This document shows, piece after piece, positions 17,723 through 26,659 of a stretch of DNA of 48,763 bases. Below the pieces are notes generated by a model, which was not told the origin of the DNA, searched no databases, and was given only the letters and a program-made list of their open reading frames with translations. The position numbers and the translations under genes were made by a program. The stretch spans positions 1 to 48,763 of the forward strand of contig CABVRS010000003.1 in assembly GCA_902500745.1 (NCBI GenBank), read 5' to 3'. The DNA comes from an uncultured Nitrospira sp. (lineage in GTDB: Bacteria > Nitrospirota > Nitrospiria > Nitrospirales > Nitrospiraceae). Numbering within the stretch: the first letter of the stretch is position 1; each line of letters opens with the position of its first letter.

Positions 17723-17753
17723 CGAGGCTAAACTCCTACAAAGGGCTTAGGTT

Positions 17754-18749
17754 ATGTCCGATTCCTCGCAGTCTGCTGCTACTGAAATTCGCTGGACTGA
17801 CGGCGCGCTCAAACGGATGGAACGCGCTCCCATCTTCTTGCGTGGCATGGTTCGTCGTCTGGCCGAAAAGAAAGCTCGGGAATTAGGGTATGAAGCGATC
17901 ACGGAAGAAATCTTAGAACAGTTTAAAGGCCAAATGATGGGGCGTATGGGAGGTGAGGCCGGAATGGCATCTGCCGTCGAAGAGATGGCCGAGGGCCGTC
18001 TTCCATGGACTGCGGCGGCAAAAGAACGATTGGCCACGGTCCCTGAATTCATGCGCGCCATGACCAAGCAGATTGCTGAAGAGATCGCAAAAGAACGAGG
18101 ACATCTTGAGGTGAATGTTGAGTTGTTCGAAAAAGTTGAAGCGCTTGGCGACCTTCACGAGGACATGGGGCCGCCTATGGAATGGACGGAAGGGGCGCGT
18201 GCGCTGCTCGGCGAGAAAGTGAAGCAATCGCCGCCCATCGCCCTGGATTTTGTCACCGATATGTTGAAGCGAGATACCGAAGATCTTGCAAGGGAGCGGC
18301 AACTGACTCGCATTGACGAATCACTCCTCCAGGACTTGTGGGATGCGCCTCAGACACAAGTCGCTTGGTCCGATGAAGCGTGGAAGCGGCTTCAGACTTC
18401 CCCTGATTTCGTGCGAAGTGGAATCAGAAAAGCGGCTGAACGGCGCGCGCGTAAACTGGGGTTGAAGGAAATTGACACCGACCATCTAACGACGTTTCGA
18501 AATCAGGCCATGATGAAAGCGGTGAAACGTATCCGCTCTTTCGGGTATCAGGAATTGACGTTTGAGGCTTTTGACACGGCCCTTCAGAAAACAAAGCGTC
18601 TACAGGGCAATGATCAGGCGGAGAAACGGCTCCAGGAAATTCGAGGACATTTTGCCGATCCCTCCACGAAGAAACCGGAAGGGGGAACGTTAGGAGCTGA
18701 CCTGATGGATCGTTTCCGTAGGTACCTCAAAGGCGAAGGAACTCTCTGA
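17754..18749 (+). CDS. Protein with four PCP-reductase-like (PF08369) repeats
   Basis: The 331-residue protein is built of repeats resembling the C-terminal domain of protochlorophyllide reductase subunit B. They start at about residues 10 (IRWTDGALKRMERAP), 84 (LPWTAAAKERLATVP), 142 (MEWTEGARALLGEK) and 202 (VAWSDEAWKRLQTSP). The first, second and fourth continue with the characteristic F-x-R-x2-x-R/K-x3-E-x-x-A-x-x-x-G pattern; the third is the most divergent. No catalytic nitrogenase-like part is attached. It follows ihfB by 31 bases and ends the supra-operon. The smaller relative at 3.1 kb shares the same unit. Function is unknown; a soluble ligand-binding or scaffold role is possible. 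Confidence 0.82.
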   Translation: MSDSSQSAATEIRWTDGALKRMERAPIFLRGMVRRLAEKKARELGYEAITEEILEQFKGQMMGRMGGEAGMASAVEEMAEGRLPWTAAAKERLATVPEFMRAMTKQIAEEIAKERGHLEVNVELFEKVEALGDLHEDMGPPMEWTEGARALLGEKVKQSPPIALDFVTDMLKRDTEDLARERQLTRIDESLLQDLWDAPQTQVAWSDEAWKRLQTSPDFVRSGIRKAAERRARKLGLKEIDTDHLTTFRNQAMMKAVKRIRSFGYQELTFEAFDTALQKTKRLQGNDQAEKRLQEIRGHFADPSTKKPEGGTLGADLMDRFRRYLKGEGTL

Positions 18750-18827
18750 TCGCACGAGGATCTCTCCCCGTTCTATCCTGCCTACTTATCAAAAACGAGT
18801 ACAACGATTCTGGACCGGAACGTTACG

Positions 18828-19148
18828 TTAATGACTCGCAATCTGCTGAGGCCAGAATTTATGCCGAATCTGAGGGAGCGGTTCGTTGTCGAAGTTAGGG
18901 ATATCGTAGAGACAACGATCAATCGTGGCAACTTCTTCTTCGGTTAAGGGCAACGTCACCTTTTTCTTCCAGAACTGATCCAGGGTAAAATAGTCTCCAG
19001 ACTGCGGCTTTTGGGACAACAGCTCCTGCATCTTCTTGAAGCCTGGCGTATCGACGCCGGGGACACGTCCTTTATTCCGATCCAGGCACCAGTTCAGCAC
19101 TTCCGCGATTCCATACATGGTAATGTCGACATTCACAATGTTACTCAT
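18828..19148 (-). CDS. Conserved hypothetical protein, 106 residues
   Basis: The start at 19148 is chosen because AGGAGGAGGATC lies immediately upstream of ATG AGT AAC, an unusually strong ribosome site. A longer in-frame ATG at 19229 lacks one. The protein (MSNIVNVDITMYGIAEVLNWC, then SGDYFTLDQFWKKKVTLPL, then LYDIPNFDNEPLPQI) has no signal peptide or membrane helix and no motif I can name. It runs against its neighbours and is probably monocistronic. Codon use and the strong ribosome site support a real gene. Confidence 0.7.
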   Translation of the reverse strand: MSNIVNVDITMYGIAEVLNWCLDRNKGRVPGVDTPGFKKMQELLSQKPQSGDYFTLDQFWKKKVTLPLTEEEVATIDRCLYDIPNFDNEPLPQIRHKFWPQQIASH

Positions 19149-19323
19149 GATCCTCCTCCTGATCAATAGCGTCACATCATAGCGCAAGCAGCGAGTGAAA
19201 TTCAAAGGCTCATACGCACTACGAGGCACGTTGCGAGGAGAAAGATCGCCTTTGTATACTGGGGCTTCAGTTTGACTCGCTCTAGGTCTGTTGGGCCATA
19301 ACGCTGAGGATTATAGAGACTAA

Positions 19324-20520
19324 GTGGCAGTTTTCACGAAAAATCCGACTCGCTCGGCTGGTATCATCCTCAGCACAACCGCGCTCTCTTTCATGTTGAG
19401 TGGCGGATTGTGGGCTTGTTCAAAGAGCGAACCCTACACGCCTCCGGATCCCTTCTACTATTTTGCGAGTTATAAGGTGGGAAAGAATCCTACGACGATC
19501 ATGACCGCAGATCTCAATCAGGACTCGTTCACAGATCTGATCACCACGAACATCGCAAGCAATACGATTTCAATACTCTTGGGCAATGGCGATGGGACGT
19601 TTAAAGATCAAATTCAGGTACACATCTGTCAGGAGCCGCGCGCGCTTACGATGGGTGACTTCAATGAAGATGGGCATGACGATGTCGCCGTAGCTTGTGC
19701 AGGTGATGATGGCATCGCGATACTGCTAGGGCACGGAAACGGCAGGTTTGAAGAGGGACAACGATATCCGGTTCATCGTGCGCCGATCGCGCTGGCGACA
19801 GACGACATCAACCGTGATGGGCATGCTGATCTGGCGGTGGCCTTGCGGAACGACAAGGTCAAAATCTTTCTCGGAAACGGAACCGGGGAATTTCGTCACG
19901 GGGTACAGTATGAACACGGAGATACTCCCACATCCGTGGCGCTGTCGGACCTCAATGGCGATGGGAAACTGGATATGGTGGTGACCAATGGAGGGCCCAT
20001 GTCGAATGCCGTCTCGATTTGGCTCGGCAATGGAGACGGCTCCTTTCGCGATCCTAAAGATTATTCGACCGGGCATCGTCCCCTTGGCGTGAGTTTCGCG
20101 GACTTCAATAATGATCAGTACAGTGATCTTCTGGTCATCAATGGGGAAAAGGACTGCTTTACCACCTTTTTAGGTAATGGCAATGCCACGTTTCGCCCTG
20201 GTAAAGAATCAGGTGCCGATGCCGGTCCGAATTTCGGGTTGGCGAGGGATTTTAATGGTGATCGTCTGGTGGATGTCGCGATCGTGAACCTCCAGTCAAA
20301 TGATCTCTCGATCTTATTCGGGAAAGGAGATGGCACCTTCCACTATCCACCAAGAAATTACCGAACGAAGTCCGGCCCGTTCGCTCTGTCGTCCTTTCGC
20401 GTGACAACCGCCGGGGGTGATGAACCAGGGCTGGCGATTGCCGACAATGGAAGCGGGAGCGTTTCAATCTTTCTCCATAAAGGGCTCAAACCAGCGATAA
20501 ACTCGCAACCACGCGAATAG
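19324..20520 (+). CDS. FG-GAP/VCBS-repeat lipoprotein (beta-propeller)
   Basis: The 398-residue product starts at GTG and has a signal peptide with a lipobox-like LWAC near residue 33. A set of FG-GAP/VCBS repeats follows, each with a calcium-loop-like motif: DLNQDSFTDL, DFNEDGHDDV, DINRDGHADL, DLNGDGKLDM, DFNNDQYSDL and DFNGDRLVDV. The LGNGDGTF turns alternate with them. This pattern folds as an integrin-like seven-bladed beta-propeller. Such proteins are exported and often mediate adhesion or binding. No enzyme domain is attached. It stands alone; a small imperfect hairpin (GGCGA/TCGCC) follows the stop. Confidence 0.88.
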   Translation: MAVFTKNPTRSAGIILSTTALSFMLSGGLWACSKSEPYTPPDPFYYFASYKVGKNPTTIMTADLNQDSFTDLITTNIASNTISILLGNGDGTFKDQIQVHICQEPRALTMGDFNEDGHDDVAVACAGDDGIAILLGHGNGRFEEGQRYPVHRAPIALATDDINRDGHADLAVALRNDKVKIFLGNGTGEFRHGVQYEHGDTPTSVALSDLNGDGKLDMVVTNGGPMSNAVSIWLGNGDGSFRDPKDYSTGHRPLGVSFADFNNDQYSDLLVINGEKDCFTTFLGNGNATFRPGKESGADAGPNFGLARDFNGDRLVDVAIVNLQSNDLSILFGKGDGTFHYPPRNYRTKSGPFALSSFRVTTAGGDEPGLAIADNGSGSVSIFLHKGLKPAINSQPRE

Positions 20521-20611
20521 AGGCGAAGGATCGCCATCTATTCTTGACAGCCTAGGGGGCCTTCGCTAGAGTTGCTGATGTATTCAGCCATGTAGGTTTA
20601 CAGGTAAAACG

Positions 20612-20818
20612 ATGGCGCTTCGATCCTTTGCATGGTGGTTCATGATTGGGGCCCTCATGACCCTCTCCGTCCTGATGGTCCAGGGTGGGGTGCGGGATTT
20701 ATGGGAGGGGACCCAACCAGCTGGAGGGACCAATGTGTTTGTGTATTTCGGCACGACACTCATTGGTGGAGGGTTACTCGCCGGATGTGTGGCCTTAGTC
20801 ATGAATCGACTACGGTAG
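20612..20818 (+). CDS. Small two-helix membrane protein
   Basis: This 68-residue protein has two hydrophobic helices (SFAWWFMIGALMTLSVLMV and TTLIGGGLLAGCVALVMNR) joined by a short polar loop (RDLWEGTQPAGG) and ends with basic residues. No family is recognised. It precedes another small gene and a D-Ala-D-Ala carboxypeptidase on the same strand. Confidence 0.6.
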   Translation: MALRSFAWWFMIGALMTLSVLMVQGGVRDLWEGTQPAGGTNVFVYFGTTLIGGGLLAGCVALVMNRLR

Positions 20819-20839
20819 TTCTGAGAGAGTGAGACATGT

Positions 20840-21028
20840 ATGCAGTGTTTGAAGTGCAGAGGATTCATGATGGTGGAGCGTCACTATACCCTCATCAATA
20901 GACGAATTTATGCTCGATGCCTCAATTGCGGATTTTGGATAGACTTGGCCGATCTTCTCCGGTTTTTTCATAAGGTTATTGATACCGGGCGGAAAGGTGA
21001 TAAAGTCCGGGAGTCGTTCACCTTCTAA
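20840..21028 (+). CDS. Small zinc-ribbon-like protein
   Basis: The 62-residue protein has two Cys-x-x-Cys knuckles (C3/C6 in MQCLKCRG and C27/C30 in ARCLNCGF) about 20 residues apart, consistent with a zinc ribbon. A short hydrophobic helix and a basic tail follow. It lies ten bases before the D-Ala-D-Ala carboxypeptidase gene and is probably transcribed with it. No named family. Confidence 0.65.
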   Translation: MQCLKCRGFMMVERHYTLINRRIYARCLNCGFWIDLADLLRFFHKVIDTGRKGDKVRESFTF

Positions 21029-21037
21029 AACAGGCGG

Positions 21038-21979
21038 GTGGGTTTGGCACGAACAGACTACTGCTGGGTTGGCCATCGGCTGCTACGGTGGTGTCGATCA
21101 GTTTCACTGCCTCTCGCTACGGCATTTTCGATCTCGTTGATTCTCCTACCGAGCCTCTCCGTTCCGGCTTCTGGTCAGGAAACGCAACGAAAAGCACAGC
21201 CCATTCGCGCAGTGACCTATGCCCCGCAAGCTCTTCCTTGGAAGCGGATTCCGGCCCACAGTATCCTCCTGAAGGAGTTGAAATCAGGACGTATTCTTTA
21301 CCAACATCAAGCAAACAAGCGCTTATCGCCGGCCAGCCTGACCAAGATCATGTCGGCTCTGGTCATTCTTGAAAATGGTCGGCTCGACGATCTGGCAACG
21401 GTGAGTAAAAATGCCGCACGAGCGCCTAAGACGCACCTGCGATTGAAAGTGGGTGAGGTCTTTCGCGTGAAAGATTTGCTGAAGGCCATGATGATGGTGT
21501 CTGCCAATGACGCCTGTCTAGCAGCGGTCGAACATGTCGGCGGAAATGAAGCGCAGTTTGTTGAGTTGATGAACGCTAAGGCGAGATCGTTGGGCTTACA
21601 CGGAACTCATTTTAGTAACGGCTGTGGTTTTGATGGATCCGATCACTATTCCACTGCCGAGGATCTTGCACAACTAAGCGAAGTCGCAATGCGCAATGGG
21701 GTGTTTCGAGCGCTTGTGAAAGAGGAACGTGAAATCATCACACCCGTGAGCGGGTATCGCGCCTATGTTCTCCACAATACCAATCGCCTCCTGGGCCGCA
21801 TTCCTGGTGTGGAAGGGGTGAAGACAGGATTCACCTCAAAAGCTGGTCGATGTTTGATTGCCAAGGTTTCACACAACGATAGCGACTTGCTGCTCGTGAT
21901 CCTGAACTCCAATCGCCGATGGACTACTGCCAAGAGTTTAATCGACTACGGAATTCGTCTCACGAACACCGTCCAATAA
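21038..21979 (+). CDS. dacA: D-alanyl-D-alanine carboxypeptidase (PBP5/6, peptidase S11 family)
   Basis: The 313-residue penicillin-binding protein has the three serine-transferase motifs: S100-L-T-K103 (SLTKIMSALV), S155-A-N157 (VSANDACLAAVE) and K262-T-G (VKTGFTSKAG). A signal peptide spans about residues 22-46 (SISLILLPSLSVPASG). It trims the terminal D-alanine from peptidoglycan side chains in the periplasm. The C-terminal PBP5 beta domain is absent, so it is the short S11 form. The GTG at 21038 is used for lack of a better in-frame start; the exact N-terminus is uncertain. The gene symbol follows the general family name. Confidence 0.92.
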   Translation: MGLARTDYCWVGHRLLRWCRSVSLPLATAFSISLILLPSLSVPASGQETQRKAQPIRAVTYAPQALPWKRIPAHSILLKELKSGRILYQHQANKRLSPASLTKIMSALVILENGRLDDLATVSKNAARAPKTHLRLKVGEVFRVKDLLKAMMMVSANDACLAAVEHVGGNEAQFVELMNAKARSLGLHGTHFSNGCGFDGSDHYSTAEDLAQLSEVAMRNGVFRALVKEEREIITPVSGYRAYVLHNTNRLLGRIPGVEGVKTGFTSKAGRCLIAKVSHNDSDLLLVILNSNRRWTTAKSLIDYGIRLTNTVQ

Positions 21980-22131
21980 TCTGGCTAAATCCTACTTCCT
22001 TGGGCCGACGAATATCCCACCACTCATTTTCGTGCGAGATTTTGCAAATGGGCTGTGACGCAGCGGCGGTGCCCTTATGTTGAGGCAGGTGGGTATCAGT
22101 ATAGTTGACGACGGCCAGCAGGGAGTAGGAA

Positions 22132-22656
22132 CTAGTGAGGCTGGGCGAACTCGATGTTGACATCCTTCCCAAGGTAATTCACTTGGAAACCTTGTTTATC
22201 GTAGGCAAGGATCGCACCCATAACATTCTCGTCGCCGTATTCTTCTTGTCCTAGCAATTTTCGGATCTCTTCCGGGCTTTCGCTATTGAGGACATGGCGG
22301 AAAACACCTCTGGTCTTAAAGGCGAACCGATTATTGATAAAGAGTAAATCGACCTTGCCGTCCTGGATTCGGACGCCAGCCATCGGGCCGGTTGGTTTGC
22401 GTTGGTCGAGCAGGAAGATGAACGTTGCTTCCTGTTCCGCCTTAATTCCGGAAATGTGTTCATTCACCAGCGTTTCGACAGCTTTGTTTTCTGAGTCGCC
22501 GAGTTTGACGCCAAAGAGCGAGACGTCGGTACTTGAGATACTCATCGGTTCTGTCACATCAGTTTGACTCAGTTCATATGGCTCGGCGTCAGCCAAGGAA
22601 GATGCACAGAGGAAACCCATCAGGACTATGATGATAACCCGAGGCATAGTCTTCAT
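22132..22656 (-). CDS. Secreted protein of unknown function
   Basis: The 174-residue product begins with a clean signal peptide (MKTMPRVIIIVLMGFLCASSLADA). The mature part contains VSLFGVKLGDSENKAVETL, then AGVRIQDGKVDLLFINNRFA, then EEIRKLLGQEEYGDENV, and ends NYLGKDVNIEFAQPH. The layout suggests a small alpha/beta periplasmic protein, but no family is recognised. The ATG at 22680 would place four acidic residues before the signal helix, so the start at 22656 is preferred. The gene is alone on the minus strand. Confidence 0.68.
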   Translation of the reverse strand: MKTMPRVIIIVLMGFLCASSLADAEPYELSQTDVTEPMSISSTDVSLFGVKLGDSENKAVETLVNEHISGIKAEQEATFIFLLDQRKPTGPMAGVRIQDGKVDLLFINNRFAFKTRGVFRHVLNSESPEEIRKLLGQEEYGDENVMGAILAYDKQGFQVNYLGKDVNIEFAQPH

Positions 22657-22842
22657 AAGACGTTCATCTTCGGCTGCCATGGAATCATTGAGTGGTCAAA
22701 ATTATCGATTGCGGCATAGACTTGAACAGATTTCATCACTCATTTTAGCCAATCGGATGTTGATCCTGCAAGGAAGGGCGTAGGTAGTCGATGGATCAAT
22801 GCCTTGAGTGTATGTCGTGAGGCGCATGGAAGAGGACTTCGA

Positions 22843-23136
22843 TCATGGCGATGACGTTACGTGTAGTAACATCTCACCAAGCTCGCGAAGACGGAGAAAG
22901 TATGGCTGACAATCGGCCTCCAACTGAATCGTCAAATCATCTAGATCTTGCACGCAATCCTTCACAATGGCAAGCCGTTGGTCGTCAAGACCATCGGAGC
23001 TCTCAAGGTAGTAGACCACGCATCCGCTGATGACCGTATCGAGTGTCATCAATTCTCCCTCGTGCGGGCTTGAAAATCGCGGCCAACCATTAGAACAGTG
23101 TTGTTCCCATGCTGTTGCGATTGCTTGTCGCGTCAT
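22843..23136 (-). CDS. Small hypothetical protein, 97 residues
   Basis: The protein starts MTRQAIATAWEQHCSNGWPRF and continues with EGELMTLDTVISGCVVYYLES and a helical tail rich in Leu, Asp and Glu (KDCVQDLDDLTIQLEAD). It has no signal peptide and no known motif. A longer start at 23208 is possible, but the part beyond M25 is unremarkable. It lies downstream of the glutamate dehydrogenase gene on the same strand, separated by about 110 bases. Confidence 0.55.
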   Translation of the reverse strand: MTRQAIATAWEQHCSNGWPRFSSPHEGELMTLDTVISGCVVYYLESSDGLDDQRLAIVKDCVQDLDDLTIQLEADCQPYFLRLRELGEMLLHVTSSP

Positions 23137-23246
23137 GAGGTGCTCTTTCGTCCTGGAACCGAGCATCACCCTAACGTACATACCAGTTGTGAGGCAAGCA
23201 TCAGACACAGTAATCGTGACCGAATGGGAACGGGACGGGTGGGCGA

Positions 23247-24497
23247 TTAGGGATACAATCCGCGTTGGAGATGGGCTTGAGCGACCTGATCAATCCCGGT
23301 CATGAGCGCAGCCATCCGCATCGAAACCTGATGCTCGGTTGAAAAATGGAGTGTGCGATGAAAGGCTGAAGTGATGATATTCTGCAGCCGATTTTGGATA
23401 TCCGTGGCACTCCAGAAAAAACGCTGAAGATCCTGAACCCACTCAAAGTATGAAACGATGACCCCGCCGGAATTGGCAAGAATATCAGGAATCACGAATA
23501 TTCCTTTGTCGGCAAGAATGCTATCGGCTTCCAATGTCGTCGGCCCGTTGGCCCCTTCAGATAGGATTCGGCATTTCAGCGAACTCGCGTTACGATCCGT
23601 GATTTGTTCGGATAGCGCAGCGGGAACGAGCACGGTACACTCCAACTGGAGTAATTCCTCGTTCGTGATAAAGTCTCCTTGCTTCGTTTCACTGAGTGGG
23701 AGACCGGGGTCGCGATGGAGAAGATGCATGATATCCAGTCCTTTGTCGTTGTAGATGCCGCCGTGAACATCACTGACGGCGATCACGCGCGCACCTTGCT
23801 GGTGCATGATGCGAGCAGTATGCGAGCCGACGTTCCCGAACCCCTGGATCGCCACCGTAGCGTTCTCCAATGGCAACTTTAAATGACGTAATGCTTCTTG
23901 CGTGACATACACGACACCCCGCCCCGTTGCTTCTTCTCGACCCAAGCTGCCGCCGAGCGACAGCGGTTTTCCGGTGACCACGCCAGGCACGGCATATCCG
24001 ACCTGCTGACTGTAGGTGTCCATCATCCACGCCATAATCTGAGCATCGGTTCCGACGTCTGGAGCAGGGACATCCTTATCCGGTCCGATGAGAGGGAAAA
24101 TTTCCGCCGCATAGCGCCTGGTTAGCCGCTGTAACTCAGCGGAGGATAGACCTTTGGGTGCGACTTGAACCCCGCCTTTCGCTCCACCGTATGGCAAGCC
24201 GGCTAAGGCACATTTCCATGTCATCCACATGGCCAGGGCTGCGACCTCGCCCAGATTCACGTCGGGGTGGTAGCGCACTCCACCCTTGGAGGGTCCGCGT
24301 GATGAGTCGTGTTGCACGCGATATCCGGTAAAGACTTCAACATGTCCGTCGTCCATCAGAACGGGAAGACTGACGATGAGTGAACGTTGTGGGAGCTTGA
24401 GTCGTTCGCGAAGGTTGGAATCCAGGTGCATGGCCTCTGCGGCCTGATCGAATTGCGAAACGGCCAAGCGAAAGGTCGGTGTCAAGAGTTCTTGCAT
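23247..24497 (-). CDS. gdhA: Glutamate dehydrogenase
   Basis: The 416-residue enzyme is of the hexameric ELFV dehydrogenase family. It has GPSKGGVRYHPDVNLGEV, the catalytic-lysine segment KCALAGLPYGGAKGG, PAPDVGTDAQIMAWMMD, ATGRGVVYVTQEAL, the dinucleotide fold VAIQGFGNVGSHTA, and a C-terminal ILSEGANGPTT. It interconverts glutamate with 2-oxoglutarate and ammonium. Cofactor specificity is not readable. The frame extends upstream to 24632 but homology begins at the ATG at 24497. That start lies inside the 3' end of lipB (16-base overlap), so the pair is coupled. For an ammonium- or nitrite-based lifestyle this gene would link nitrogen to carbon metabolism (context only). Confidence 0.95.
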   Translation of the reverse strand: MQELLTPTFRLAVSQFDQAAEAMHLDSNLRERLKLPQRSLIVSLPVLMDDGHVEVFTGYRVQHDSSRGPSKGGVRYHPDVNLGEVAALAMWMTWKCALAGLPYGGAKGGVQVAPKGLSSAELQRLTRRYAAEIFPLIGPDKDVPAPDVGTDAQIMAWMMDTYSQQVGYAVPGVVTGKPLSLGGSLGREEATGRGVVYVTQEALRHLKLPLENATVAIQGFGNVGSHTARIMHQQGARVIAVSDVHGGIYNDKGLDIMHLLHRDPGLPLSETKQGDFITNEELLQLECTVLVPAALSEQITDRNASSLKCRILSEGANGPTTLEADSILADKGIFVIPDILANSGGVIVSYFEWVQDLQRFFWSATDIQNRLQNIITSAFHRTLHFSTEHQVSMRMAALMTGIDQVAQAHLQRGLYP

Positions 24498-25237
24498 GGC
24501 ACTCCTTGTAGGGCGCGTGAAGAAAATACCATCGCGAACATTTGGGCAAGTTGCTGTTTGACGGTTACGGTGGGGACGGTTCTTTGACAAACCGCAGCCA
24601 TGGATGTCACCGAGCAATCGGGAAACCCACATGGATGAATGTGCTGAAATGGTGCCAAGTCAAGATCCACATTCAGGGCCACTCCATGGAGTGTAACTCC
24701 TCGTTGTATTCGTATGCCAACGAAAGCGATTTTTTGCGGCTGCGGTTGCATCACCCATACTCCGGGCTTGCCAACGATGCGAATACCGGTGATATCCCAA
24801 CACTCAAGTAAACGAATGACCACTTCCTCGAGTAACCAGACGAATTGTCTGGCACCTGTGGCATAGCGATTGAGTTTCAGGATAGGATAAAAGACCACTT
24901 GCCCGGGGCCATGAAAGGTGACGGACCCGCCACGGTTCACGTGATGCAGTTCCGCTCCATGTTCACATAAGGCCGCCTCATTCCCACCCCAGTCTGAGAG
25001 TCGTGTTCTGCGTCCTAGCGTATAGACAGGCGCATGTTCAAGAATCAACAGGGTGTCTGGTTGGCGATCGAAGAGTCGTTCGTCGTGCAAGTGCGACTGT
25101 AGGTTCCACGCTAAAAGATAGGGAACAGCGTCCGGAAATATGTAGGTGAGGGTATCGTGATGGCAAAAAACATCATAAGGCAGTGTCGTAGGGATGGCGA
25201 GATCACGTAGGTGGTTGAGGGGGACAGATTGTTCCAT
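24482..25237 (-). CDS. lipB: Lipoyl(octanoyl) transferase
   Basis: The 251-residue protein has the LipB motifs LILEHAPVYTLGRR, NRGGSVTFHGPGQVVFYPI, KIAFVGIRIQRGVTLHGVALNV (with the conserved lysine) and HPCGFPDCSVTSM, which carries the active-site cysteine. It moves octanoate from acyl carrier protein to lipoyl domains, the first step of lipoate synthesis. The frame is open to 25396, but the ATG at 25237 (MEQSVPLNHLRD) is where family similarity starts. It overlaps gdhA by 16 bases. The upstream sigma factor gene is separated by a terminator-like hairpin. Confidence 0.93.
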   Translation of the reverse strand: MEQSVPLNHLRDLAIPTTLPYDVFCHHDTLTYIFPDAVPYLLAWNLQSHLHDERLFDRQPDTLLILEHAPVYTLGRRTRLSDWGGNEAALCEHGAELHHVNRGGSVTFHGPGQVVFYPILKLNRYATGARQFVWLLEEVVIRLLECWDITGIRIVGKPGVWVMQPQPQKIAFVGIRIQRGVTLHGVALNVDLDLAPFQHIHPCGFPDCSVTSMAAVCQRTVPTVTVKQQLAQMFAMVFSSRALQGVPCKNS

Positions 25238-25353
25238 GAAGAAACGCGAACCACCAAGAAACATCCATCGGGATTGATCGCAGATACAAAAAGACCGATG
25301 GCCTCCGCAAGAGGCTCTCATTGTTACATAACTCACTGGCGGGACGAAAGTCG

Positions 25354-25386
25354 AGGTCCGAGGGCGACGAAGCTTCCCTCGGACCT
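25354..25386 (-). terminator. Terminator-like hairpin after the sigma factor gene
   Basis: AGGTCCGAGGG (25354-25364) and CCCTCGGACCT (25376-25386) are exact inverted repeats of 11 bases with an 11-base loop. The hairpin lies 16 bases downstream of the sigma factor stop on the minus strand and before lipB. The tail on the minus strand (CGACTTTCG) is only weakly T-rich, so termination may be partial. Confidence 0.65.
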
Positions 25387-25402
25387 GAGGGGACAAAGAC
25401 TC

Positions 25403-26659
25403 TTATTTGATCGACGCAAAGAGATCTTTGATAGCAGGAGTCTTGAGCTTTTTGAGTGCCTTTGCTTCAATTTGGCGGATACGTTCGCGTGTGACCGACA
25501 AGCTTTGTCCGACCTGCTCAAGCGTGCTGGCTTCATCGTAGCCGATACCGAATCGTAGTCTGATAACCGTCTGCTCTCGTGGTGTCAGAGTGCTGAGAAT
25601 TCGGTCCAGTTGTTGAGTCAGCTCACCGCGGTGGACATGGGCGTCGGGTGGCACGGCCTGCTGATCCGGAATCATGTCTCCAAACTGAGTATCACCACCA
25701 CCGATCGGGGTCTCTAAGGCCACCGGTTCTTGAAACGCTTGCACGGTTTCACGAAGCCGTTCCGGCCTCATGCGAAGCGCCTGAGCCACTTCGTCTAATC
25801 GGGCTGGTCGTCCGAACTGTTGCCCCAGTCTTCGCATCACGCGGAGGATTCGATGCGATGCCTCGGTTTGGTGGACCGGAATACGGATTGTTCGTGCTTG
25901 ATCCGCCAGCGCGCGTGTGATGCCTTGTCGTATCCACCAGGTCGCATACGTACTGAATTTAAATCCTCTCCGATACTGGTATCGTTCAGCGGCTTTCATG
26001 AGCCCGATATTGCCCTCTTGCGCGAGATCCAACAGAGTGAGTCCTCGTCCTGTGTAGTGCTTGGCGACATCGACCACTAAGCGTAAGTTACACCGCACGA
26101 GTTCGTCTTTCCCTTGTTCCAGCACAATTCTGGCGGATCGGATTTCATTGAGCACCGCCTTCAGTTGCTTGACTGTGCCTGCAGCCAGTTTTACATCAGG
26201 TTGTGACGGATCCACAGCCGAAATGAGCAGCCGCTCAGCTTTGTCCAGAGCAGTGGCTGAAAGTCCACTTAAGCACCTGACCGCTTGCAGCGTCTTCGCG
26301 GTTTCCACAAGAGCAGGCGTTCGTTTGGTCTTTAGAATGGCACGCACAGCTTGACGCAATGCGGTTCGGATACGTCCCGTCCCCTGGTCGACCCGCTTTG
26401 CGATTGCGGTTTCTTCTTCGCGAGTTAACAGTCCGCGCTCACCGAATGAACGAAAATATAATGTCTCCAGAAGAAACGGGCTGGTTCCCTGATTCGTCCG
26501 CAGGGCTGTCTGGCTCTTCCTGTCGGCAGTGGACTCCTCCGCCTCCTCACGGACGATCATTCCGAGCATGCCGCTTGCTTTGGCATCATCGGCATCGACA
26601 TCCGGGACGAATGCTTTCTGAACGTCTATTTCATCAGCGACCCGAAGTTCTTCTTTCAT
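25403..26659 (-). CDS. RNA polymerase sigma-70 family factor (group 1/2, RpoS/RpoD-like)
   Basis: The 418-residue sigma factor has region 1.2 (FLLETLYFRSFGERGLLTREEE), region 2 (LRLVVDVAKHYTGRGLTLLD, EGNIGLMKAAERYQYRRG, FKFSTYATWWIRQGITRALA), region 3 (RIPVHQTEASHRILRVMRRL) and region 4 (LTPREQTVIRLRFG, then SLSVTRERIRQIEAKALKKL). The acidic region 1.1 of the housekeeping RpoD is not evident, and a poorly conserved spacer separates regions 1.2 and 2. This favours an alternative group 2 factor (RpoS or RpoD-paralogue type) over the primary sigma. The start at 26659 (MKEELRVADEIDV) has AAGGGTGA upstream; an ATG at 26701 is less likely. The transcription unit is its own, closed by the hairpin before lipB. 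Confidence 0.93.
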   Translation of the reverse strand: MKEELRVADEIDVQKAFVPDVDADDAKASGMLGMIVREEAEESTADRKSQTALRTNQGTSPFLLETLYFRSFGERGLLTREEETAIAKRVDQGTGRIRTALRQAVRAILKTKRTPALVETAKTLQAVRCLSGLSATALDKAERLLISAVDPSQPDVKLAAGTVKQLKAVLNEIRSARIVLEQGKDELVRCNLRLVVDVAKHYTGRGLTLLDLAQEGNIGLMKAAERYQYRRGFKFSTYATWWIRQGITRALADQARTIRIPVHQTEASHRILRVMRRLGQQFGRPARLDEVAQALRMRPERLRETVQAFQEPVALETPIGGGDTQFGDMIPDQQAVPPDAHVHRGELTQQLDRILSTLTPREQTVIRLRFGIGYDEASTLEQVGQSLSVTRERIRQIEAKALKKLKTPAIKDLFASIK

